64,000 nucleotides of DNA. It comes from Myrica gale. Its lineage: Eukaryota > Streptophyta > Magnoliopsida > Fagales > Myricaceae. The notes under the pieces were generated by a model, which saw only the letters and a list, made by a program, of their open reading frames with translations, did not search any database and had not been told where the DNA came from. Below, one piece after another: positions 52,901-63,832 of this stretch (its first letter is position 1; every line of letters begins with the position of its first letter). The stretch is taken from positions 12,857,001-12,921,000 of the forward strand of contig OZ005603.1 in NCBI GenBank assembly GCA_963930655.1. The letters are read 5' to 3'. The position numbers and the translations under genes are program-made.

Positions 52901-54410
52901 ATCTTCTTTTCAACAAGCTCAAACTTCATACTTAGGTCATTAAAATTCCAGGAAATGGTTCCTAGAGTCCTTAGCCATTGTACCCCCAACACCATGTCAC
53001 ATCCTCCTAACACCAAAACGTAAGCATCCATGGTGAACATCTGCCCTTGCATCTTGATCTTCATATCTCTAGCCTTTCCATCACTTTGAATTCGATCTCC
53101 ATTGGCCACAGCCACACTAAGCTTGTGTCTTGAGTCAATGGATAGCTGAGCCCTTTTTACTACTGCGGGGTCCACAAAATTGTGGGTGCTCCCACTGTCA
53201 ATAAGACCACAATGTCATGGTTGTGCACACGACCTCGAACCCGCATGGTTCTCATTGTCTTTGAAGTAACAGACCCAGTTATAGCATGGAGAGAGATGTT
53301 TAATTTTTCTTCACCATTCTCCAACTCTCCCCCTTCCTACCCCACGAGTAACCCCTCCTTTTCTTCCTCATCAGCTTCTGTCTCCACAAATTCTTCACTG
53401 CCCTCCACCATGTACAACTTCAAATTTGGGCACTTGTGCCCCGGATTCCATTTAGAGTCACAATGGTAACAGAGGCCTTTATCACGTCGCTCCTTCATTT
53501 GCTGGGAAGAAATTGTTTGGACCCTAACAGTCGGTTTATGGCCAGCATTAGTGGCTGGATATGTCACCTGTGTATTAGAAAAATTGGTGGAATAGTTGCT
53601 TGGTCCAGCTCTCATTGTCTTCCTTCCCACCAGTAGGCATTCTTCCTGCATTCTAGCCAATGCAAATGCTTTTTGTATGCTGATAGGACTCAACATTTTA
53701 ATGGGGAGTCTAATCTCATCCTTTAAGCCGCTGAGATAGCAACTGAGTTTGTAGTTTTCCTCCAATCCACCCAATCTGTTGGCTATCACCTCGAATCGGC
53801 TGGTATAAGCTTCCACTGAACTTGTTTGTTTCAGTTTAACTAATTCTTCCATAGGGTCATCATAGACTTGAGGACCAAATCTATTTAACAGTGCCCTTTC
53901 AAATCCCTCCCAACTAGTAATGGCTCCAGATTTCTCTACCTCTCTAAACCAGATGAGAGCCTTACCCTCCATGTGAAATGATGCCATGAAAATCTTGTGT
54001 TGGGGTGTTGTTTGGTTGAATGCAAAAAACTGTTTGGCTCTATATAGCCACTCTGTAGGATCCTCACCATCAAACCTAGGGAAATCTAAGCGTATAGACC
54101 TCATTTGAATTCCCCCTACCTCCTGATTGTGGTGCTCTCCATGTGCAGATTGCTCACGCCCATTCTGGTCTAGCGTCTGAACCACTGCTTGAAGACCCAG
54201 GGTCAAATGCCCCAGCTGCTGCATCAACTCCTCCATTCGCAATCGTTTTTCCCCCTCGTTCTTTTTGCTTCTTTTCTTTGGTCTGTCTTGTCCTAGTGTT
54301 TCCTGTTTTGGCTTTTCTTTATCGGTTCTCTCCCTTTCGTCCTCCTGCACCTGTTTTATGCAAGCCTGGCATCCTGGCATGGCATCGTCTCCTTTCACCC
54401 TTGATGACTT
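49453..54410 (-). mobile_element. Gypsy LTR retrotransposon, chromovirus type, 5' end missing
   Basis: Minus strand. Parts from 5' to 3': gag (about 53340-54400) with a CCHC zinc knuckle (CYHCDSKWNPGHKC), protease (about 52800-53180), RT (about 51900-52780, with the [13 protein letters not shown] block), RNase H (about 51380-51840), integrase with an HHCC-type zinc finger and a core (about 50300-51260), a C-terminal chromodomain (about 49950-50080), a purine tract, and one LTR (49453-49937). The 5' LTR and primer site are not found. The reading frame is broken about four times, so it is a dead copy. Long open stretches suggest it is younger than the Copia at 8711, but with a single LTR it cannot be dated. 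Confidence 0.92.
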
Positions 54411-54609
54411 GGGCTGCGTTTGTGTTGTAAAATTTTACACCCTTTAAAATTTTAACACAATAAAATATTACAATATAATCTCTCTCCCCTCCATCAAATC
54501 ATTACTTTTCACTACAAAAATATAAAAAATTACCTCTCTCTTCACTTTTTCACTAAACTCAATAACTAAAATTTTAACAACACTAAAATTTTACAAAACA
54601 AACCCACCC
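54411..54609. mobile_element. Small MITE between Gypsy and LINE
   Basis: A 199-bp AT-rich sequence with TIRs GGGCTGCGTTTGT (left) and GGGTGGGTTTGT (right, other strand), each followed by a TTGTAAAATTTTA block. CTTG flanks it on both sides (54408-54411 and 54609-54612), overlapping the ends. A related copy lies near 22905. Superfamily not assigned. Confidence 0.7.
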
Positions 54610-54674
54610 TTGGTATCCCACACGGCCAATCTTGGCTGGGATGCTGAAGAGGTTTTGGACCCCTCCTCCCGCCA

Positions 54675-56447
54675 TTGTCTCACTTTGGTGGGCCGCATTG
54701 TATCGACAAGCCTCTTCACAAGGTAGGGGTTCGAGCTTCAATATTCCAGTCTTGGCATTTTGTCCCCGGGCTGGAAATGGAGGAGACTGAAGACAATAGG
54801 ATTATTTTCACTTTTCCTTCTTCGGAGTCATTGCAGTGTGTCCTTCACCAAGCACCATGGAATATTAAGGGGCATCTCCTCATTCTCAAGACGTGGCAGT
54901 GGGGTGAGACGGTCAACGAAGTTAACCTTCAGACAACCCCAATGTGGATCCAACTCCATGGTCTACCCCTAGGCCACACCACCAAAGCCATTGCTGAGCA
55001 AGCCGTTGCTAAAGTCGGGACAGTGTTATCAGTGGATTTTCGCTCCCAGCACAACGTTTGGGTGACCCAGTTCCTTCGAGTGCGTGTGGAGATAGACGTT
55101 TCCCAGCCATTGGTCCCCGGCTTTTTCCTCCCACGGCGTAATCGTGAACCCACTTGGATCCAGTTCAAATACGAGAGGCTCTCCGATTTCTGTTATAATT
55201 GTGGGTCCCTAGGCCACTCGTCCCATGTTTGTAGGTCCCCTTGGGTGACCCAAACAGAGCCGGAGGTTTTTGGCCCAAAGATGCGGGCATCAAGCACTGA
55301 TTACAGACGTTTTTCTGGCAGTTCATCTTCCTCCACTCAACCCCTACCTGCTTCTTCCCCTTCCCATTCTCGAACCAAAACCAAACCTCTTGCTCCCACC
55401 CCACACTCTACAACCCCTCCTCACCCTGCACCAAACCCACATCTCGATCACCCATCCCTTGCTCAATCTTTCACATCCATCCCCACGCCACCAGTGGTTT
55501 CCGTCACTGTCCCTGGAAACACTAGAGGCACCGTGTCCCTGGCGGACGCTAGCGCCTGTCGCCGGAGCAACCCCACCTGGCCTCAAGGGATACCGCAGGA
55601 TGTGACTGCCCAGGGCACACAAGAGGCTCCTAGGCTCTCCACCCAGGGAACACTAGAGACTGACACTCTGACTCATCAGACGGGTGCAGGCCCCTGGCTA
55701 TCTGTCCCCCATGCAGCCCATGCAGCCAGCGTTGGTATGTCGCCTGACAGGCCAGGCTCATCCTTCAGGAGATCTGTCCCAGCGCTCTCTCTGCAAGATG
55801 CCTGGGTGGAATGCCTCGAACACGAGCTGGACGTAGCTCGCTCAGTGGCCAGAGAGCAACGTTTTTTTGGGTCCACTAAGGCGGCGTGGGAGACAGTTAC
55901 TGAGGCTCTGTCTCACGTCCGCAGTTTACAGCCGTGGGTCCCCATTCCCGTGGACCCCGCTGCAGCTGGCCTCTGTCAGCCCTTTGTGCAGGATTCGGTT
56001 GAGGTGCCGACTATGGGGCCCGTATGCTGTCCGCATGACCCAGCTTTCTCCTCTGATGGGCTTTCTCATCTCTCTCGGCCTCCTCGAGCCCAAGGCCATT
56101 CGAGCGTGATTATCACGGAACTTGGTTTTGACGCACTAGTCGTTGTGCCCTCCACATGCGGTTTTAAACGGGCAGCCTGTCTTATTTCGGCAGAACCTGA
56201 TTCGAAGCGGGTTTCTGAGGTGGAGGGTGGTCGTCCTCTTTGGCAAAAACGCCGCCTGTGTCCTGCTCCGGATCCGACTGACTTCTCTCCCTTAAGCAAT
56301 TGGAGGATGAAGAATCGCACACAGAAGTACAAAAACCACTTGTCTGGCAAAAGTGGAACACGGCGGAACCGAAGCGTAGCTCACGACGTAGACAATCCTT
56401 GCATAGCTGGGGTGGCGGGCCTTACCTTGCCCCCACCATCCCCATGA
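54675..56447 (+). CDS. LINE ORF1 protein (DUF4283 plus zinc knuckle), 590 aa open
   Basis: RNA-binding partner of L1 retrotransposition. Residues about 25-150 form a DUF4283-like domain (IIFTFPSSESLQCVLHQAPW, HLLILKTWQWGETVNEV, PMWIQLHGLPL). A zinc knuckle follows (CYNCGSLGHSSHVC, near residue 175). The remainder is Ser/Pro/Thr-rich with a basic end (QKYKNHLSGKSGTRRNRS). The frame is open throughout, but the first 20 or so residues do not look native: a better match to the domain start (LVGRIVSTSLF) lies just upstream in another frame. It overlaps ORF2 by ATGA at 56444-56447. Confidence 0.85.
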   Translation: MSHFGGPHCIDKPLHKVGVRASIFQSWHFVPGLEMEETEDNRIIFTFPSSESLQCVLHQAPWNIKGHLLILKTWQWGETVNEVNLQTTPMWIQLHGLPLGHTTKAIAEQAVAKVGTVLSVDFRSQHNVWVTQFLRVRVEIDVSQPLVPGFFLPRRNREPTWIQFKYERLSDFCYNCGSLGHSSHVCRSPWVTQTEPEVFGPKMRASSTDYRRFSGSSSSSTQPLPASSPSHSRTKTKPLAPTPHSTTPPHPAPNPHLDHPSLAQSFTSIPTPPVVSVTVPGNTRGTVSLADASACRRSNPTWPQGIPQDVTAQGTQEAPRLSTQGTLETDTLTHQTGAGPWLSVPHAAHAASVGMSPDRPGSSFRRSVPALSLQDAWVECLEHELDVARSVAREQRFFGSTKAAWETVTEALSHVRSLQPWVPIPVDPAAAGLCQPFVQDSVEVPTMGPVCCPHDPAFSSDGLSHLSRPPRAQGHSSVIITELGFDALVVVPSTCGFKRAACLISAEPDSKRVSEVEGGRPLWQKRRLCPAPDPTDFSPLSNWRMKNRTQKYKNHLSGKSGTRRNRSVAHDVDNPCIAGVAGLTLPPPSP

Positions 56448-59400
56448 GAGCCATGTTCTGGAACTGCCGGGGTATGGCCCGACCCGCGGCACGACGAAGC
56501 CTCAGGGCCCTCACCAGACGTTTTGATCTCGAATGTCTGTGTGTAGCTGAGACGAAAGTGCACAATGCCGATACCACCCTTCGTCATCTGGGATTTTTTC
56601 ATACTTTTACTGTTCCAGCTTGTGGGCTTAAAGGAGGAATATGTCTTGGCTGGAAGCTTGGTTTCACTGCCACTGTTTTATCGGCGTCCCATCATGTGGT
56701 TTCAATTTCTATCTCCTCTGATCCACCACACATCCGCTGGGTCTGTACTTTCATCCATGGTCCCACTGCACACATCCAGAAACCGGCGTTTTGGGACGAG
56801 TTAATGGCGTTTGGCCGTAGCACCTCTGATCCATGGTGTGTGCTGGGATATTTCAACGCAATCTCTAGTCAATCGGAGAAGCTTGGTGGCCGTCCGTATG
56901 CATGTTCCTCTACTGACGGTTTTTGGCAGTTTCTTTCCTCTCTAGGTCTGGTCGACCTAGGTTTCGTGGGAAACTCGTTCACTTGGTCGAACTGCCGTAG
57001 TGGAAGGGACCACATCCGCGAAAGACTTGACAAAGGCTATGTCTCTCCTCTCTGGCGACTCTCCTTCCCTCGGGTTGCACTCTTTCATTTGCCCCGCTAT
57101 GCTTCTGACCACTCTCCCATCGTTTTGGACACTCTTGCTAACAGACATAGCGGCCCTAAACCTTTCCGTTTCGAAGACTTTTGGACTCGGGACCATAGAA
57201 GTACACTGGTGATCCATCAGGCATGGCAAGAAGCGACTCGTGGCTCTCCGGCTTTTGTGTTGTGCAGTAAACTTTAGGCCACACGTCAAGCATTACGTAT
57301 TTGGAACAGAGATACCTTCGGTTCTATCCAGCAATCTTTGATCTCTATGGAGACCGAACTAGAACGTCTTCAAGCCCTCCCACTCGATGTCCATGACGAG
57401 ACCTACGAACGCTCAGTGAGAGCTGCACTGGTGGAACTCCAGCGACGGGAAGAACTTCTATGGAAGCAAAAGGCAAGGGTTACGTCGCTCACTTCCCCGG
57501 ACTTAAACACCCGCTTTTTCCACTTATCCACAATCATAAGACGCCAGCGGAATGCGATTGAGGGCCTTCAAACGGCTCATGGAGGCTGGGTTTACGACCG
57601 AGATAGTATTGGTGGCACTTTCGTATCTTACTTTCAAACTATGTTTGCCTCCAACACTTCGGAGATATCTACTGTGGTTGAAGAGCTTATCCGTCCTACA
57701 ATAACCAGCGACGACAATGCTGCCCTGTTACTGATCCCTGACTCGGACGAGATTTTCCGAGCTGTTCGGCAAATTGGAGCTACAAAGGCCCCTGGGCCAG
57801 ACGGTATGACTGGCAGATTTTACCATTTCTATTGGCCTACTATTAAATATGAGGTGATTAGTATGGTGCAGAGTTTTTTCCGTTCCGGTTATTTACTCAA
57901 ACAGCTTAACCACTCTTTTCTTGTTTTATTACCAAAAGTTGAGAATCCCACTTGTGTGGACCAGTTTAGGCCTATCAGTCTTTGCAACGTCTCTTACAAG
58001 ATCATCTCCAAAATCTTGGCCAATCGTCTACGTGCTGTGATGCCAAAACTGATATCCTATCCCCAAGCTGCTTTCGTTCCGGGTAAGATTATTCAAGACA
58101 AGAACTATTTCACTCCATGAAGAGAAAAAGAGGACGTTCCGGAACCATGGCGGTTAAAATTGACATGCAAAAGGCTTACTATCGTCTAGAATGGGGTTTC
58201 GTTTTAAAGGTCATGAAATGTTTCGGCTTTGCCGACAAATGGCTTCAGCTTATTCACCAATGCATCTCTACAGTGTCTTACTCTGTGTTGCTCAATGGCA
58301 GTCCGTTTGGCATGATCTATCCGCAAAGAGGCATCCGCCAAGGGGACCCTTTGTCTCCTTTCCTTTTCATACTTGGTTCGGAGGTGATATCACGACTTCT
58401 ACTGCAAGCCGAAAACTGGGGTAGTTTGCATGGCCACTCCATGGCTCGCTCAGCTCCCTCCATTTCCCATTTGATGTTTGTGGACGATTTGCTCATCTTT
58501 TGTCGGGCTAACAACCGTGAGGCTGCTGTCCTACAGTCCATCATGGACCGTTACTGTTCCTGGTTAGGTCAAGCCGTTAATACTTCCAAATCGTCCATCG
58601 CTTTCAACTCCAACACTCACCAAGAAGTGGGTGATTCCATCTGCAACCAGCTTCAGCTCCCGCGCATGAAGACTACTCACCGCTATCTTGGGATAGGGCC
58701 CAGATCATAAACGACCTCAAAGAAAAAATCCTGAACAAAATTGGTGGTTGGAAGGCAAAGGTGCTTTCACAAGCCAGTCGAACTACCTTGATCCGATCGG
58801 TTCTCGCCGCAATGCCTCAGTAATACATGTCCAATTATCTTCTCCCTAAGGGCTGGTGTGCGGATATTGATAGATGTTTCAAGAATTTCTGGTGGGGATT
58901 TGAAGATAATTCCAGACATTTCACACCAAAAGCCTGGGAATCCATATGCCACCCGAAGAATGCAGGAGGACTTGGGTTTCCAAAACTTCATGATACAAAC
59001 CAAGCCTTGGTGGCAAAGTTGGCCTGGAAATTTGAAACCCAACCGAATTCCCTATGGGCTCAGTCAATGAGGGCCAAGTATCTCAGATCTAGTAATTGGC
59101 TTTCTTTGCCTTATCGGGGGACTGGGTCTTGGACTTGGCAAAGTATATTGAAATCACGATCCACTTTGAGGAGGGGTCTCTGTTGCTGGGCGAGGAGTGG
59201 CAGATCCATCAGCCCAGCTTCCGACCCTTGGATTCCAACGCTGCCTGGTTTCTGCCCTGTTCTTAAACCTGGTCAAAGTTGGCCGGCTTCGATTTCCACA
59301 GTTGACCAGCTTTTCAATTTCCAAACTCAGGCATGGGACCAAACACTTCTCTCCCAGATCCTTACTGTGGAATCGACTGAGGCCATTCTCCAACTCCCAA

Positions 59401-60520
59401 AGCTGGTCCCTACTCTGGAGGATAAGAAAATCTAGACGTTGGAACCCAGCGGCCATTTCTCTGTTAAATCTGCCTACGAGTCTCTTAAAGCATGGTCCCA
59501 AAATCGACGGCTTGATTGGTCCCCTTTTGATTGGAAACGTTTATGGAAGCTCAAGATCCAGGATCGGCTAAAGGTTTTTCTATGGCGGGTGGTTCATGCT
59601 GCATTTCCATTCCGGGGCCCTATGGTAGCATTTTTGGACCCCACATCGCATGGTCAAAGCCTGTATCTTTTATGTTCTGACGAACTGGAAACTGCTGAAC
59701 ATCTATTCATACGTTGCAATATGGCTCGCTCTCTCTGGCGAGAATCGGTGTGGCCGATTAATGTGAGTCGATTCGGGGATCTTCCGATTCATAGATTCGT
59801 GCACATGATTGTCCACCCCCCCGGGGACATCATTAGGTCTCCCAATGACCGAAGGAATTTCACGATGCATGCGGCCATTCTGATGGACACTCTTTGGTAC
59901 GCAGTAACTCCTCCATTCATCGAAATATTTCTCTCACCGTCTCTGACCTGATTGGCGCTGTAAGAAGACGATACTATGATCATTTGCTTGCTTGGACGGA
60001 CGTCGCAAAGTCACAGGAGGTCCTATGGCGCCCCCTCGTCAGGGGTCGTTTAAAATGCAATGTCGATGTTGCTATCAGGGAACGCTTTGCCGTTCTCGCT
60101 GTCTCCTTTCGAGACCACGACTGCTCCCTCTGTAGTGTCTACACGGAGCGCTTATCGTGTTTGGACCCTCTCGTTAGAGAGGCAGCTGCTTTGGTGAAGG
60201 CGACGGAGTTAGCTCTGTCGCGAAGCTGGTTGGAAACGTCTTTTGAATCTGATTGTTTGATGCTCTGCGACAATGTGTTGAAGGTTTCTTCCCAGGCCTG
60301 CTGGGCGATCGAGGATAAAGTGGTGCGGCTCCGCGCTTTTTTTACAAACCAACCAGCGTGCTCTCTGGCCTGGATCTCGAGGGACCACAATATGTTTGCT
60401 CATTCTCTGGCTAAATGGCCGCCGAGTCATTTTCTTTTGGTTTTTGGAACCCTGTGGATCTGCCGGCACAGGTTTTGCGTTGTAATGTGGGTTGATGTAT
60501 GCTTTTCCTTTGCGGTTTAA
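56444..60520 (+). pseudogene. LINE ORF2: endonuclease, reverse transcriptase, zinc-binding and RNase H domains, broken
   Basis: Target-primed reverse transcription protein. The apurinic-type endonuclease begins MRAMFWNCRGMARPAARRSL and includes CVAETK and SDHSPIVLDT (56444 to about 57140). RT spans about 57730-58710 with APGPDGMTGRFYHFYW, RPISLCNVSYKIISKILANR, GIRQGDPLSPFLF and the catalytic-site box FVDDLL, which replaces the common FADD with FVDD. A zinc-binding RT-associated region follows (59440-59760, VFLWRVVHAAFP, HLFIRC). The RNase H domain begins RLKCNVDVA (about 60040-60420). Breaks: in-frame stops at 57275 and 59433, a stop near 58821, and frameshifts near 58117, 58710 and 59900. 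Inactive. Confidence 0.92.
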
Positions 60521-60538
60521 TTTACTCAGAAAAAAAAG

Positions 60539-61310
60539 AGTATCGTTATTGGCTGGTCTATATTGAAGTCGGGCGTGATTAGAGAAGTAAGAACTAGCAA
60601 TCCAATGCATTGGACTCGTTTCAGCTCTTTTTTTTTTTCTTTCTGATTTTTTAGGATGATTGTTTTTTGTTTGCATAAGGAAGCAAATGAACCGTTCAAG
60701 AATCTCATTAGCTAGGAATGTACCTAAAATCTTGAGGAATCTCGCCTGCCCACGAGACAAGACAAGGATACTATTTAAGTGAGAGCACCTAGTGATGGTT
60801 TGAACTGGACGTCTGATTTTACTACCTGTTCCAAATTTCGCCTATCACATCTCTTATTGGTAATTGGAATGTGAGAGATTTAAGTGTTTGAAACATGGGA
60901 GCGGTGCTTGCTTACAGCATTCCCCAAAGCCTTGTGGTACCAAAATGAGGATAGAGATCTTATGCCATTCGATCACATTAATTGACGAGAGAGAGAGTGA
61001 GATAGAGAGGTGAGTCTCGTTCGGATCCACACTTGTCTGAACATGGCTCTTTTGTCCGGACAAGTATGGGTCCCGGGCGATCCACTCTTCTTTTTCCCTC
61101 TCTCTCCGGATTTGCTCTGCAATCCCGATCCCCAAAATGACAAGTTTTCATGTCAATTTTAAATATCTATATGCTGCTTCAAAGATAGTGTTTTAGCTCA
61201 TAAAATCTCTTCTTTCTTTCTTTTGTAAATAAATGGTTAAGGCTTGGGTTTTGGTAGTATAATCTCTTCAAGTCTCAAGTTCAAAACTTCACAAGTAAGG
61301 TTAGGTATCG
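60539..61310. other. Spacer downstream of the LINE
   Basis: No gene. A small imperfect inverted repeat lies at about 61030-61066 (ACTTGTCTGAACA and TGTCCGGACAAGT), and a GA run at 60985-61010. Confidence 0.5.
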
Positions 61311-61317
61311 AAACCGG

Positions 61318-61860
61318 ATTGGTCAATTCCGGTACTCACCGGAATATAATTTTTTTATTCCAGTTCCATTCCGGTATTTTATTCCAAAAATATCGGTTCA
61401 GCATATGAGTTCTTTTGGACAATTGTTTTGGACCTTAATGAGTCGAAAATATTTTTTTGATCAAATTTTTGGAATATTTTTCTGTTATTCATCATAAATT
61501 AAAAATAAATATAAACATTCATCCAAAATAAAAATTCCAAAATAAAAATTAAAGCAAATTTTGTATATTATACTTTATTTTTAGCCCTATTTTTTACCAA
61601 AAAAACGAAACAGAAATTTTGATATTTTTTAGTTATTTATCATAAATTAACAATAAAAGGTAAAATATTAATCCAAAATCTAGATTATAAAATAAACATT
61701 CAATCAAATTCTATGTGTTGTACTTTATTTTGAGCACTATTTTTATTTTATTTTTTTAGAAAAAATGAAAATTGCTAAAAATGACTTTCGATTTCGTTTC
61801 TGCAATCGGAAGTGGAACTAGAAATTTTGATTATTACTGAAATTTTTGTCCATCCTTATT
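61318..61860. repeat. AT-rich repeat with diverged tandem duplication
   Basis: After a CCGG-containing segment (ATTCCGGTACTCACCGGAAT), two diverged units of about 155 bp follow (about 61458-61600 and 61616-61760). They share TTATCATAAATTAA, ATCCAAAAT and TACTTTATTTT. It could be an old repeat element; family unknown. Confidence 0.55.
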
Positions 61861-63352
61861 CACAAGCATTACCAACTTTTTGAGACCACCCTACGACTTT
61901 TGGTCCGATAATTGCTCGATTTATACAGAATGGGGATTGCACGAATTCCAGTATTAATTTTTTTTATAAGTACATATTCCAGAATTAGTGCACATAAGTT
62001 GGCCTGAACAGCCCATTAAAGAAAAAAAACGTACAGTTACTAGGCATAAAACATGTAAAGCAGTAGAAGGACCTATCTGCTTCATTTGTACTGTTAATCG
62101 AACCAATAAGGGGGATTGAATAAGTTCTCCAAATTTTCGGTCCTTTTTAATTTTAGAGCTGCACACTCTCGCAAGATTATCATCAAACTTCAAGGACACT
62201 ACAATTAACAATATACTATGCGAAATTAAGAAATCAATATGAGCAAGATATTGCAGATTATTAATGCTTCAATATGTTCAAGATTATCTTTCTTAATCAA
62301 ATAAACATTTGACTAACAATTGCAATATTAACACACAATCAACTACGAAATCACAATCAACCAAGATAACACCAAGAGTGATGACGAAGAGAAAATTCTT
62401 GAAAGAATCTTTCAAGAGAAAAAACTCTTCGGGCTCGTAAGCTGGTTTAAGCCAATCCACTTGAATCTTCAAACTCGGTATACAGTGATCTATAAACTAC
62501 CCAACAACCCATTGCTAGTCTAACACAATAGTTACCTTACCTGGAATACAACATCCAGCTCTGCACCAAGTAGGGAACGAGGAACTCCTCTTCCATTTGA
62601 AATTCTTGATTTCAAAAACTGATATACGCAGCCAAGCCAATCTTTCCACACACCCACGTGCATTCTACTTCTTCACAACTGGAACAACCAACCTTGGTAG
62701 ATCTTCAGCAAACTATAGAGTTACTCTTCTTTAACAAGGTAAATCTTGATGATTGAAATCCAAACCGAGATCCAAGGGAGAAGAAAATTTCACTTGGTTT
62801 ATTCTCAGTTTACTCACAACAAACTACAGAAACAGTAACAGAGAGTATATTTTGAAGGCTCTGAAAAGCTAGGTCTCTCACATTTTTTTTGAACGTCTTG
62901 AATAAATGAGAGAAAATGACTTCTATACTCTGGAGAATCGGAGGGAAGGTTTTCACGAAGTTTTGAGACTTCTTGAATCTTGGGTGAATCAGTTAAAACC
63001 GTTACAACAGTCTTTCGTCAATTTTGATCAAACTGTAAGTGAACTCTTATCAAACTTCGAGTGCTTCATAAAAATCAATGCTCCGACTTCACATTAGTAA
63101 ACTATAAGCATACTTCAATCAAACCTTGAATATTCCCAGATGATCACCAATTCTGTAGAACCGCTGGACTTGACCAGGAAATCATTAAACACGAATCTCA
63201 ATAATAAAGTAAGACACGTCATGAAGTTTTTATGCCAACTAAAATACATCTACACAAATTAACGGCAGGGGTGCAAATTAAGAGTAAACAAATGATAGAG
63301 AGGCAAGATGTAAAGAACTTAATAGTATGAGGTGCAAAGTGTCAAACCCCTA
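61861..63352. other. Spacer, possibly old LTR-derived DNA
   Basis: Without a supported gene. The stretch 62340-63250 has the texture of an LTR in minus orientation (CACTTGGTTTATTCTCAG, polypyrimidine patches), but no second copy or border is visible. Confidence 0.35.
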
Positions 63353-63811
63353 AGGGAATTTGACAACTTGGTCCTTGGGTTTATTCCCCTTTGGCAAATG
63401 GGTCATTGGATTTCAAATTTCAAAATTTTAGTCCTTGGGTTTTCGTTGTTTGACGAAATGGTCTTTCCGTTAGTCTGCTGTCCATATACTTAACGGATTT
63501 GAAGCATCGACCGCTACACGTCAGCAAATTTGGACTGGTCGTCCGCTATATGAAGCGGTCGACCGCTTCATTGTAGAGATTGACCGCTACATGAAGCGGT
63601 CGACCGCTTCATATAGCAAATGACTGCTCACTTTTTACACGTATATCCGGTCAACCACTTCAAATCCGTTAAGCATATGGACGACAAATAAGGGAAGGAC
63701 CATTTCGTCAAACAATAAAAACCCAAGGACTAAAATTTTGAAATTTAAAACTCAATGACCCATTTGCCAAAGGGGTAAAAATCCAAGGACTAAAATACCA
63801 AATTTCCAACC
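63353..63811. mobile_element. Inverted-repeat element (MULE/MITE-like) with nested palindromic core
   Basis: The arms of about 160-170 bp are near-complementary: GGTCCTTGGGTTTATTCCCC ... CCATTTCGTCAAACAA pairing with 63670-63811. The core (63505-63660) contains the perfect 18-bp palindrome GAAGCGGTCGACCGCTTC twice (63552-63569 and 63593-63610), and the block between ATATGAAG and CTTCATAT is itself nearly palindromic. The whole element could fold into one long hairpin. No coding sequence; no target duplication identified. Confidence 0.75.
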
Positions 63812-63832
63812 CCTAATATAGTCTGGTAATGA

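Larger units (their letters stand above)
54610..60538 (+). mobile_element. L1-type LINE with RNase H domain, broken, near full length
   Basis: Contains ORF1 (54675-56447) and ORF2 (56444-60520), and ends in a short A run (60530-60537) after CTCAG. The RNase H (RVT_3) domain at the end of ORF2 is characteristic of many plant L1 elements. The 5' edge directly follows the MITE; coding similarity may start before 54675 in another frame, so a few residues of ORF1 are missing or shifted. No target-site duplication was recognised. Confidence 0.9.

Noticed and set aside
61030-61066. Inverted repeat containing TGTCCGGACA, resembling the CACTA-1 motif
   Set aside because: A single imperfect pair with no CACTA terminus nearby; more likely a chance match or a small MITE piece.
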